Assembly: GCA_045545595.1 (NCBI GenBank)
Contig: JAZQBG010000033.1
Span: forward strand, 1-6,937
From: SIG205 sp045545595
GTDB lineage: Bacteria; Bacillota_I; Bacilli_A; RF39; UBA660
Length of the DNA stretch: 6,937 bases
Direction of reading: 5' to 3'
The position numbers and the translations under genes are program-made. Numbering within the stretch: the first letter of the stretch is position 1; the number at the start of each line of letters is the position of its first letter. The notes under the pieces are model-generated. The model was not told where the DNA came from. It saw only the letters and a list, made by a program, of their open reading frames with translations, and did not search any database. This document shows positions 1-6,391 of the stretch, one piece after another.

Positions 1-133
1 GACCATGATTTTGTTTCGCACTTCCTCCAGCTCACACCTCACGGTGGAAACCTTGTGTTTCCCTAACACTTCGTCGATATGTACGCGTGTAGTGGACTTT
101 CACCACTTAGTTATATGTCATGCCTAGCACACA
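1..133 (+). mobile_element. Probable right-end remnant of another IS110-family element
   Basis: This non-coding stretch has about 47% GC by hand count, against a clearly AT-rich window. It is packed with short perfect hairpins: CACC/GGTG (35-38/43-46), GGAAAC/GTTTCC (46-51/57-62) with a competing GTGTT/AACAC (55-59/65-69), and AGTGG/CCACT (91-95/103-107). It ends in TTAGTT (107-112) followed by TGTCATGCC (116-124). The intact IS110 element has the same order at its right end: hairpin, TTAGTT (5403-5408), TGTCATGCC (5414-5422). I infer that this is the right end of a related element whose transposase lies to the left of the window. In the IS1111 subgroup the guide RNA sits in the right end, which could explain the structure. 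The right boundary is uncertain. No reading frame is supported. Confidence 0.5.
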
Positions 134-162
134 TTAAAAAGTATAGAAAATCTTCTATACTT
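134..162 (-). terminator. Rho-independent terminator of the minus-strand gene set
   Basis: A perfect 10-bp inverted repeat, AAGTATAGAA (139-148) and TTCTATACTT (153-162), has a 4-nt loop. Read on the minus strand, the stem runs directly into a T-run (140-136). It lies about 150 nt past the stop of the nucleoside phosphorylase gene, so it is well placed to end that transcript before the mobile-element remnant. The stem is AT-rich, so it may be leaky. Confidence 0.6.
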
Positions 163-172
163 CTACATTTGA

Positions 173-312
173 TTATATATTCTCTTTTTCACAATATTGT
201 TTTAAAAAATCATTCATTGAATAATTTATATTTAAAATAGTTATTAATGTATTGATGCTCATTTTCTTTAGTAACTCTATTATCGATTAAACATATATTT
301 TTAAAATAAATA
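173..312 (-). pseudogene. Possible decayed C-terminal coding remnant
   Basis: Just downstream of the nucleoside phosphorylase stop, one minus-strand frame stays open for about 34 codons with protein-like content (DIYFKNICLIDNRVTKENE and onward). It has no ATG and stops at TGA 216-214. A second frame continues with MNDFLKQYCEKENI from 217 and stops at TAA 175-173. The two together look like the tail of a gene with a frameshift. I do not recognise the family. The sequence is so AT-rich that open frames of this length can occur by chance. Apart from this and the terminator, I see nothing else between the left mobile-element remnant and the phosphorylase gene. Confidence 0.2.
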
Positions 313-1095
313 TCACTTCTTATTTAATTTTAGCGCAAATTCTAATGCTAACAACATTACTTCTTTTTTCTTATCAATGTTAACTAACCCATTTAAACTT
401 CTTTCATCCCATTTAGCACTATCCAAGTTATCTCCTGCATAATAAAAAGTAAAATAATCTAATTTTTTTCTTTTGCATACTGCTGCTATTACTGAACCTT
501 CCATTTCTACAGTAATAGCGCCTTTGTTTTTAAAGTAATTTATTTTATCTTTAGTTTCTCTATAGAATGCATCTGTTGTCCATGTATATCCTTTTATATA
601 ATCAAAATTCATTTTATTAAGCAAATCAATAAAATCATCTACGTATTTAGGATTCATATCTATAGTTTCACTGTCCTCTATATAATGATAACTAGTACCC
701 TCATCTCTGAATGCTTTGGTTGGTATTATTATAGAACAATCTTCTATTTTGGAATCCAGTACACCACAGTTGCCAAATATAATAAATTTTTCTACTCCTT
801 GTGCACTTAATTCTTCAATATCGGCACTTATCCATGGGCCACTAACTCCTGCCATAAAGAAAGTAAATTCAACATCTTTGTAAGTTAATATGTAAACATT
901 TCTTTCCATATTTGCACATGATATATGGCCAACTTCTCTACAATTAAATTTTTCGATTACATCTTTAAAAAGATATCTTGAAAAAACTCCAACTGCTACC
1001 TTTGGTAATATTATGTTTTTATCCTGATTATCTTTAAATTTTATACCTCTAGCTTTTATAAAACCTTCTTCATTACTATATTTTATCATTTTCAC
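313..1095 (-). CDS. Nucleoside phosphorylase (PNP/UDP family), uridine phosphorylase-like
   Basis: This 260-aa cytosolic protein belongs to the superfamily that cleaves the N-glycosidic bond of nucleosides, using phosphate (phosphorylases) or water (nucleosidases). Visible landmarks are the core glycine strand FGNCGVLD (107-114), RDEGTSYHY (130-138), which resembles uridine phosphorylases, TTDAFYRET (173-181), and the ribose-binding VEMEG (196-200). AGDNLD (220-225) probably supplies the catalytic Asp222. The length is normal for the family. The start shown is GTG at 1095. An in-frame ATG two codons later (1089) is equally possible, since only a weak GAG lies upstream. Either start lies inside the end of the preceding S51-GNAT gene (stop at 1078-1076), so translation is probably coupled. 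The substrate cannot be read from sequence; uridine or a purine nucleoside is most likely. A hairpin terminator follows at 134-162. Confidence 0.85.
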   Translation of the reverse strand: MKMIKYSNEEGFIKARGIKFKDNQDKNIILPKVAVGVFSRYLFKDVIEKFNCREVGHISCANMERNVYILTYKDVEFTFFMAGVSGPWISADIEELSAQGVEKFIIFGNCGVLDSKIEDCSIIIPTKAFRDEGTSYHYIEDSETIDMNPKYVDDFIDLLNKMNFDYIKGYTWTTDAFYRETKDKINYFKNKGAITVEMEGSVIAAVCKRKKLDYFTFYYAGDNLDSAKWDERSLNGLVNIDKKKEVMLLALEFALKLNKK

Positions 1096-2386
1096 ATCTC
1101 AAATCTATCCAGTATCTACATGTTATTTTGTCATCATTTTTAATTTTATTTTCTAATATTCCACCATTATTTTCAATTACTCTAATTGAACCAATATTAT
1201 TTTCTGAACAAGTAACTAGTACATTATCTATGTTTTTATCTTTTGCTTTTTCTAGTATTAGACTCAAAATTTTTGTTCCATAACCTTTTTTTCTTTCAGA
1301 TGGTACAACACTGTATCCTATATGACCACCTGATTTCATTAAATTATCATTTAAATAATGTCTTAATGCACCAACTCCAACTATTTTACCTTCACTATTT
1401 ATCGCAACATAACATGTATTTGGTACCCAAGCAGGATTATCTACTATTCCATTAGCAGATTTATCTAAACTATTGATTACTTCAGCATAGTTATCTATAC
1501 TTTTTATAAAAGATGCACCATTATAATCTTCATTGTTTTTGTCGTATTCTTTCTTTATTCTTATGATTTCTTTTTCATGTTTTAATGAAATTTGCTCTAA
1601 ATATATTACATTTGTACTTAATAATTCTTTCAATGGTTTATAGTTGTTATTTTCTTCTAACTTCACCTCATAATATTTATCTTCTTTCCAATAAGATTTT
1701 AAAACATATCCCTTTTCAAAATTTCTATCATTGCTACTACTTGATATTATTTTGTATTTATCATCAACAATCTCAATTGCAGAGCAATTAGATAACATAA
1801 TACCTAACATTTTATTTTCTTTTAATTGAGCTTTAGTAGATTCATATCTTCCAATTTCGTCACAATGTGGAGTTAAAAAAGCATTAAACCAATTTAAACA
1901 TTTAACTGTTTCAAATTTTGATTCTTCACAATCTGAATTGCAAAAATTAAACCAACAAACTGCGCCAGCAGAAATACCACAAATAACTTTGCCTTTATTC
2001 CAAGCTTCTTTTAATATAATATCAAATCCTGTTTTTTTCCAAAGTTCAATCATTTCGTGAGTATCCCCACCACCTTCATATATGATATCTGCCCAATCGA
2101 CTAACTCTTTTACCAAATCATTATTATATAAATCATCAGCACGTAAATGTTTACAATTGCATCCGAATTTATCCCCATATATTTTTCTCATAGTTTCATA
2201 ATAACTATCTTGTATTTCATTAGAAAAACACATTGCATGTGCAATAAATAAATAATTTGGTTTTGTTTTATTAGTTAATCTAATAATTTCTTCATCCATT
2301 GGTTCTGTTTCATATAAAGTTTGACTTCCGTCTTCAAGAAATCTGCCATTTTCTCCACCACCAATTGCTATTATTTTTTTTGACAT
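1076..2386 (-). CDS. Peptidase S51 (dipeptidase E-like) fused to a GNAT acetyltransferase
   Basis: This 436-aa protein has two domains. Residues 1 to about 257 are a peptidase S51 / class I glutamine amidotransferase-like domain. It has an N-terminal strand with AIGGGENG (7-14), EGGGDTHEM (104-112), the nucleophile elbow CGISAGAV (136-143) with Ser139, and LTPHCDE (171-177) with the likely catalytic His174. S51 enzymes such as PepE cleave Asp-X dipeptides, but several relatives have other roles. Residues about 258-432 are a GNAT domain resembling COG3981 acetyltransferases, with GGHIGYSVVPSERKKGYG (353-370). RKKGYG is the acetyl-CoA pyrophosphate loop. It continues with CSENNIGSIRVIENNGG (393-409). 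A good site, AGAGGG (2400-2395), precedes the ATG by 8 nt. It sits 67 nt after asnS and overlaps the phosphorylase gene by 20 nt, suggesting one transcript. The fusion suggests a protein that both hydrolyses and acetylates a related small substrate; that is inference. Confidence 0.85.
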   Translation of the reverse strand: MSKKIIAIGGGENGRFLEDGSQTLYETEPMDEEIIRLTNKTKPNYLFIAHAMCFSNEIQDSYYETMRKIYGDKFGCNCKHLRADDLYNNDLVKELVDWADIIYEGGGDTHEMIELWKKTGFDIILKEAWNKGKVICGISAGAVCWFNFCNSDCEESKFETVKCLNWFNAFLTPHCDEIGRYESTKAQLKENKMLGIMLSNCSAIEIVDDKYKIISSSSNDRNFEKGYVLKSYWKEDKYYEVKLEENNNYKPLKELLSTNVIYLEQISLKHEKEIIRIKKEYDKNNEDYNGASFIKSIDNYAEVINSLDKSANGIVDNPAWVPNTCYVAINSEGKIVGVGALRHYLNDNLMKSGGHIGYSVVPSERKKGYGTKILSLILEKAKDKNIDNVLVTCSENNIGSIRVIENNGGILENKIKNDDKITCRYWIDLRCENDKI

Positions 2387-2453
2387 TTTAACATCCCTCT
2401 TCTTTTTAATAATACAAAAATTTTATTTATGAAGTATTTTTAATTATTATTTT

Positions 2454-3848
2454 CTACAATTTAAGTTTTTTACATTTAGTTCTAGGAAATGCACTAACAT
2501 CTCTAATATTTTCTATTCCAGTAGTATACATCATAAGCCTTTCCAATCCAATGCCGAATCCGCTATGTGGAACAGTTCCATATTTTCTTAAATCTAAATA
2601 CCAGTAATAATCTTCTTCTGTCATATTTAAATCTTTGATTCTTTGTTCTAATAATTCTAGGTTATCTTCCTTTTGACAAGCACCTATTATATCACCAATT
2701 CCTGGAAAATATAAATCAGCAGATGCTACGGTTTTACCATCATTATTAGTCTTTATATAAAATGGTTTTAAATCTCTTGGATAATTCATTATATAAACCG
2801 GTTTTTTGAATTCTTCGTCTGTTAAATAACGAACATGTTCATTTTTCAAATCACAACCCCAATAAACTGGAAATTCAAAATCAACATTTGAATTTTGTAA
2901 TATTTCAATTGCATTTGAATAATCTAGATTAATAAAATCATTTTCTATAACATTTATTAATCTATCATAAAGTCCATTATCATAAAATTTGGTAAAAAAC
3001 TTTATTTCTTCTGAGCATTCAATTAATACCTTTTTAAACACATATTTTACTAAATCATTAATCATCCTCATAACATCATTTAAATCAGCAAATGCAATTT
3101 CTGGTTCTATTAACCAAAATTCAGCAGCATGTCTTTTTGTATTAGAATTTTCCGCTCTAAAACTAGGGCCAAAAGTATAAACTTTCCCCAAACTACAAGC
3201 CATTGCTTCGGCTTCTAATTGACCAGATACTGTTAAACTCACTTTTTTACCAAAAAAGTCATCCTTGTCAATATGATCATTATAAGTTTTTTTAGAAATC
3301 TCCTGTAAATTGTGAGTGGTAACTCTAAACATCTCTCCAGCACCTTCACAATTACTTCCGGTGATTATAGGGGTGTTAACATAAGTAAAATTATGTTCTT
3401 GAAAATAATCATGTATTGTTTTTGCTAAAACACTTCTTACTCTAAATATAGCATTAAATGTGTTAGTTCTTGTTCTTAAATGTGGATAATCCCTCAAATA
3501 TTCCATGTTTTGCTTTTTTCTTTGAATCGGATAGTCACTAGGACAATCCCCTAATAATTGAGCGTTTTTAACATTTAATTCTACTTTTTGATTTTGATTC
3601 ATTGATTTAACAATTGTTCCATTAACTGCAATAGAAGAACCTACATTTAAATTATTAAAAAATTCAGCATTTTCAGGATCATTAAAATCTACTACCAATT
3701 GTAAATTTTTTAATGATGTACCATCATTAATTTCAGCAAAACACATATTTTTTGATTTTCTAATTGTCCTAACCCATCCGCAAACTGTTATTTCTTTTTC
3801 TATATATTCATCTCTATTCAATAATAGTTTTATGTCTTCATGTTTCAT
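2454..3848 (-). CDS. asnS: Asparaginyl-tRNA synthetase (class IIb), somewhat divergent
   Basis: This 464-aa protein has the usual bacterial AsnRS length. It charges tRNA-Asn with asparagine in the cytosol. An N-terminal OB-fold anticodon-binding domain (about 15-100, VCGWVRTIRKSK and FAEINDGT) precedes the class II catalytic core. Landmarks are NTPIITGSNCEGAGEMFRVT (158-177), motif 2 SFRAENSNTKRHAAEFWLIE (229-248), and motif 3 GFGIGLERLM (430-439) with its ATP-binding arginine. All expected blocks are present, so it is probably active. It departs from the familiar pattern near GDIIGACQKEDN (385-396, usually GGSQREER) and at the C-terminus (FPRTKCKKLKL rather than FPRTPGN...EF). This could mean a paralogue rather than the housekeeping copy. 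A strong AGGAGGT (3860-3854) lies 5 nt before the ATG. I see no T-box leader, only a palindrome (3866-3895) directly upstream. It is first of three collinear genes. Confidence 0.93.
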   Translation of the reverse strand: MKHEDIKLLLNRDEYIEKEITVCGWVRTIRKSKNMCFAEINDGTSLKNLQLVVDFNDPENAEFFNNLNVGSSIAVNGTIVKSMNQNQKVELNVKNAQLLGDCPSDYPIQRKKQNMEYLRDYPHLRTRTNTFNAIFRVRSVLAKTIHDYFQEHNFTYVNTPIITGSNCEGAGEMFRVTTHNLQEISKKTYNDHIDKDDFFGKKVSLTVSGQLEAEAMACSLGKVYTFGPSFRAENSNTKRHAAEFWLIEPEIAFADLNDVMRMINDLVKYVFKKVLIECSEEIKFFTKFYDNGLYDRLINVIENDFINLDYSNAIEILQNSNVDFEFPVYWGCDLKNEHVRYLTDEEFKKPVYIMNYPRDLKPFYIKTNNDGKTVASADLYFPGIGDIIGACQKEDNLELLEQRIKDLNMTEEDYYWYLDLRKYGTVPHSGFGIGLERLMMYTTGIENIRDVSAFPRTKCKKLKL

Positions 3849-3865
3849 CTTTTACCTCCTCGTAT

Positions 3866-3895
3866 AATGTAGTTAAGATATTTTTTAACTACATT
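3866..3895. promoter_or_regulatory. Perfect palindrome just upstream of the asnS ribosome binding site
   Basis: AATGTAGTTAA (3866-3876) and TTAACTACATT (3885-3895) form a perfect 11-bp inverted repeat with an 8-nt centre. On the asnS strand it ends 5 nt before AGGAGGT, with no T-run, so it could be an operator or an mRNA leader hairpin next to the start of translation. On the plus strand it is followed by TTTTGTTTTTATTT, so it could also act as a weak terminator for transcripts antisense to asnS. Only two G-C pairs occur per stem. Its symmetry is certain; its role is open. Confidence 0.5.
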
Positions 3896-3943
3896 TTGTT
3901 TTTATTTAGATTTTTGTTAAGAGATATCTATAAACTCATTATT

Positions 3944-3971
3944 TTGTAGATTATTAATTCTATATTATAAT
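3944..3971 (+). promoter_or_regulatory. Promoter reading into the IS110 left-end RNA
   Basis: A perfect -10 hexamer TATAAT (3966-3971) lies 7 nt before 3979, the first base of the closing stem of the predicted RNA. The chromosomal -35 is poor (TTGTAG 3944-3949, 16-nt spacer). TTGTCA at 5413-5418, near the right end of the element, matches the -35 consensus in five of six positions. In a circular form with ends joined near 5422 and 3953 it would sit 17 nt from TATAAT. Junction-completed promoters of this kind are known from IS621. The element ends used here are inferred from that spacing. Confidence 0.55.
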
Positions 3972-3978
3972 GTCTGTA

Positions 3979-4150
3979 GAGATAGAGTGGTTTTAGCAAC
4001 CTCCTTGAACATTTGGTTCTTTAAATAGACTAAAGCCTCTTCTTTACAAATTGGATATTAATAAGTTGGATAAGGACTTGCTTGTTAGCTTTTGCCTTTT
4101 ATTTGCGAGGTTATATCTTTGTAAAGGTACTGAGGGAATGCCTCTATCTT
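3979..4150 (+). ncRNA. Predicted IS110 bridge RNA (about 172 nt)
   Basis: The left end folds into a nested structure. A closing stem of 9 bp, 3979-3987 with 4142-4150 (AGATAGAG/CTCTATCT core), holds two arms. Arm one is 3989-3996 with 4030-4037 (GGTTTTAG/CTAAAGCC, one G-U). It encloses a 33-nt loop with a small GAAC/GTTC hairpin (4007-4010/4016-4019). Arm two is 4042-4050 with 4118-4126 (CTTTACAAA/TTTGTAAAG, perfect). It continues as GATAT/ATATC (4054-4058/4113-4117) and AAGG/CCTT (4072-4075/4095-4098) around an internal loop. Size, position upstream of the transposase, two-loop plan and TATAAT placement all match bridge RNAs, which guide IS110 recombinases to target and donor DNA. I could not convincingly assign the guide segments to the flanking sequences. 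Confidence 0.7.
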
Positions 4151-4178
4151 ATATATCAAGAATTGGAGTTGTTTTTTT

Positions 4179-5372
4179 ATGAATTATTATTTAGGCATTG
4201 ATATTACCAAAACAAATCATGTCGCTTCACTTATTAACAACAACGGAGATGTTGTTATTCGTGCTATTAAGTTTACTAATAGTAATGAAGGTCTTAATAA
4301 ACTTTTATCTACTATTCAAGCCAAACTTGGAGATTTAAGTAATATTGAAATTTCTATGGAAGCTACAGGCCACTACTGGTTAAGTTTATATTCTGCATTA
4401 ACTGATAATTGTTTTAGCGTATCTGTTTATAATCCTTACCAAATCAAATCTTATCGTGGAGCTTATAATAACAGAAAGCAAAAAAACGATGTTATTGATT
4501 CTATTATTATAGCTGATTACTTAAGAGTTTTTGGTTCAAATGATTCTAAATTACCCCAAGACAATTTATTATCTTTAAAACAATTAACTCGTTTTAGAAG
4601 CAACATTGTTGATAATGTTTCATCTTTAAAAGTACAAGTTATAGGATTGTTAGATAAGGTTTTTCCGGAATATAAAAAATTATTTTGTGATACCTTTGGT
4701 ACTACCTCTAGACAATTATTACTTAATTGTCCAACTCCTGATGACATCATCAAGATTTCAACTACAAAACTATCTAATCTTTTATCCAAACATTCTAGAG
4801 GTAAATTTAATAAAGATACTGCTCTTCATATTAAACAAGTAGCTAAAGAATCTTTTGGCATTAAATTTACTACTGATGCTTGTTCATTTGAAATCAAACA
4901 ACTTATCAATCAAATTATCTTTTTAGAAAAACAAATTGATGAAGTTAGTAAGAAAATTAAAGAAATTTACAATAAATTAGATAATCATCTTTTATCAGTT
5001 CCTGGTGTTGGGATTAATTTAGCTCCAGTTATTTTAGCTGAAATTGGAGACATTAATAACTTTGACAAACCAAGTAAACTCATTGCTTTTGCTGGTACTG
5101 ATCCTTCTGAAAATCAATCTGGTAATAAGTTATCATCAAACGATAAAACTTCTAAAAGAGGTTCCCCTTATTTAAGACATGCCATTTATATAGCAAGCCT
5201 AGTCGCCATATCAAATGAACCTGAATTAAGAGCTTATTACGATAAGAAAATATCTGAAGGTAAGCACCATTTTGTTGCCTTAGCAGGCATTAGTCGTAAA
5301 TTATTAACTATAATCTACTATATTTTAAAAGAAGATAGAGACTATATAAAATACGACAATATCAAAGACTAA
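4179..5372 (+). CDS. IS110-family transposase (DEDD recombinase)
   Basis: This 397-aa recombinase catalyses RNA-guided excision, circularisation and insertion of its element. The N-terminal RuvC-like DEDD domain shows Asp8 in GIDITKTNH, Glu61 in SMEATGHYW, and Asp104 and Asp107 in KNDVIDSIIIADYL. A helical linker with heptad-like character (about 240-268) follows. The C-terminal Transposase_20 domain starts at LLSVPGVG (271-278), continues through FAGTDPSENQSGNK (304-317) and ends with SKRGSPYLRHAIY (325-337). The catalytic serine is probably Ser314 in NQSGNK, with Ser325 as an alternative. The length is within the normal IS110 range and no frameshift is visible. GGAG (4165-4168) lies 10 nt before ATG across a T-run, a wide spacing that suggests modest expression. 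It shares its upstream region with the predicted bridge RNA. Confidence 0.95.
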   Translation: MNYYLGIDITKTNHVASLINNNGDVVIRAIKFTNSNEGLNKLLSTIQAKLGDLSNIEISMEATGHYWLSLYSALTDNCFSVSVYNPYQIKSYRGAYNNRKQKNDVIDSIIIADYLRVFGSNDSKLPQDNLLSLKQLTRFRSNIVDNVSSLKVQVIGLLDKVFPEYKKLFCDTFGTTSRQLLLNCPTPDDIIKISTTKLSNLLSKHSRGKFNKDTALHIKQVAKESFGIKFTTDACSFEIKQLINQIIFLEKQIDEVSKKIKEIYNKLDNHLLSVPGVGINLAPVILAEIGDINNFDKPSKLIAFAGTDPSENQSGNKLSSNDKTSKRGSPYLRHAIYIASLVAISNEPELRAYYDKKISEGKHHFVALAGISRKLLTIIYYILKEDRDYIKYDNIKD

Positions 5373-5391
5373 CTTGACTAAATTTTCAAAA

Positions 5392-5415
5392 AACTGAAGT
5401 CTTTAGTTGTTTTTG
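5392..5415 (+). terminator. Weak hairpin with T-run at the IS110 right end
   Basis: AACTGA (5392-5397) pairs with TTAGTT (5403-5408), including one G-U, around a 5-nt loop. GTTTTTG follows directly. It starts 20 nt after the transposase stop and may end its transcript. The remnant at the window start has a hairpin in the same place relative to TTAGTT and TGTCATGCC, so it may instead be a structural part of the right end. The stem is weak. Confidence 0.4.
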
Positions 5416-5444
5416 TCATGCCATAATTTAATAAATTTATATTT

Positions 5445-6365
5445 TCAAACTTTTTCATAAAATTTATCATTTTTGACTTGACTTATATATAGTTGGTCTA
5501 TTACAAGTTGCTTGCAAATACCATTCCAATCTTTAGAATCATTAATATTACCAATAATTTTTCTATCTTCTAAAGGTTTTTCATATGAATTAAAAACTTC
5601 TTGATCGTACACTGGCACCCATGCATTTCCAGAATTGTCGATTAACATATACGCTTTATTTCTTACGTCAAATCCTTTAAATTCTACAATATCTTTTCTA
5701 TCAAATGATTCCAAAATAGCCACTTTATATTCTTCGAATTCTTTTGTAGATATTTCAAATAAATCTCTATTAATAATTCCATATTTACCCATAGGTGCAT
5801 ATTGAAACAATTGCCATTTTTTTATAAAATTAATTCTTTTTATAGTTTCACATAATTTACTGGCGTCACTTATATTTCCTTTATGTACAACAGTATTAAT
5901 GCAAATATTAGCATTATATTTATTTAATTCTTCACAAATCCTGAATTGATCAGATAATATATCAGTATCTGTCTGTCTAAATAATCTAAATATTTCATTA
6001 TTAGAACCATCAATAGGTAATCCTATTTCATCAACAAGCTCCGCTAACAATTTAGCATCAGTTTTTTCTACAATAATATTATCATTAAGTTTAATATTTC
6101 TAATAATAGATGTTCCTACAGTATCAAGCGAGATATAATAACCTATTTGTTTTAATTTTTGCAACAAATCAATAATATCTTTTCTAACTAAAGGATCTCC
6201 TCCACATAGTGTGACTGTTTTTGAACCATAATCATATGCATACCTCAAAAAGTCAACTATTTTTTGTGTTTTAACTAGTTGTCCATGTTTTTCTGTTCTA
6301 GAAAAACTATAACACCCTTTGCAATATAAAAAACATTTTTGACTAACAAACATATTTAAATGCAT
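5445..6365 (-). CDS. Radical SAM enzyme without a SPASM domain
   Basis: This 306-aa protein has the radical SAM cluster motif CX3CX2C as CFLYCKGC (Cys11, Cys15, Cys18), close to the N-terminus. The three cysteines bind a 4Fe-4S cluster that cleaves S-adenosylmethionine to a 5'-deoxyadenosyl radical. The SAM-binding motif is CGGDPL (54-59). LPIDGSN (116-122) and KKWQLFQYAPMG (182-193) are typical later barrel strands. The C-terminal third (about 205-306) contains a single cysteine (Cys284), so there is no SPASM or twitch cluster. General shape and the WQLFQ strand recall viperin-like and related small radical SAM enzymes, but the diagnostic viperin residues are not clear and the substrate is unknown. 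GAGGTG (6376-6371) lies 5 nt before ATG. The HIT-like gene ends 26 nt upstream, so the two are almost certainly co-transcribed. Confidence 0.85.
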   Translation of the reverse strand: MHLNMFVSQKCFLYCKGCYSFSRTEKHGQLVKTQKIVDFLRYAYDYGSKTVTLCGGDPLVRKDIIDLLQKLKQIGYYISLDTVGTSIIRNIKLNDNIIVEKTDAKLLAELVDEIGLPIDGSNNEIFRLFRQTDTDILSDQFRICEELNKYNANICINTVVHKGNISDASKLCETIKRINFIKKWQLFQYAPMGKYGIINRDLFEISTKEFEEYKVAILESFDRKDIVEFKGFDVRNKAYMLIDNSGNAWVPVYDQEVFNSYEKPLEDRKIIGNINDSKDWNGICKQLVIDQLYISQVKNDKFYEKV

Positions 6366-6391
6366 GTATTCACCTCACAATTCTAGATTCC

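Larger units (their letters stand above)
3953..5422 (+). mobile_element. Intact IS110-family insertion sequence (ends approximate)
   Basis: This element of about 1.47 kb consists of a left end of roughly 225 nt, one transposase gene, and a right end of about 50 nt. As is usual for IS110, no terminal inverted repeats are visible. The ends are inferred: the right from TGTCATGCC, shared with the remnant at 116-124, and the left from the spacing needed to complete a promoter on circularisation. They could be off by 10-20 nt. It lies opposite to the flanking minus-strand genes, between the stop of the radical SAM gene and the start of asnS, so it interrupts no coding sequence. It may have separated asnS from an upstream promoter or operon partner. 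The transposase frame and key residues are intact, so the element could be active. Confidence 0.75.

Noticed and set aside
91..102. The 12-mer AGTGGACTTTCA, which recurs at 6817-6828 in the right-hand insertion-sequence edge
   Set aside because: The match stops at 12 nt on both sides and the contexts differ (IS110-like right end versus IS3-like left end), so I treat it as coincidence.
1243..1455. Plus-strand open frame of 70 codons
   Set aside because: It lies inside the S51-GNAT gene on the opposite strand, is Leu/Phe/His rich from antisense AT codons, and has no ribosome binding site.
1585..1791. Plus-strand open frame of 68 codons
   Set aside because: Antisense shadow of the S51-GNAT gene with no recognisable protein features.
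2989..3180. Plus-strand open frame of 63 codons
   Set aside because: Antisense to well-conserved asnS sequence; shadow frame.
3849..3978. Possible T-box leader or other riboswitch upstream of asnS
   Set aside because: No AGGGTGGNACCGCG-like element or specifier stem is visible, and the space before the IS110 element is only about 100 nt.
3989..4117. Attempt to match bridge-RNA loop sequences to the DNA flanking the element
   Set aside because: Only 6-7 nt AT-rich matches appear (such as TATTAAT and TTAAAT), and none gives a consistent core dinucleotide on both sides, so no guide assignment is made.
4517..4789. Minus-strand open frame of 90 codons
   Set aside because: Antisense to the IS110 transposase, whose catalytic residues establish the real frame.
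5445..6365. Calling the radical SAM protein a prokaryotic viperin
   Set aside because: Overall layout is similar, but the characteristic viperin residues around the cysteine motif and C-terminus are not recognisable by eye.
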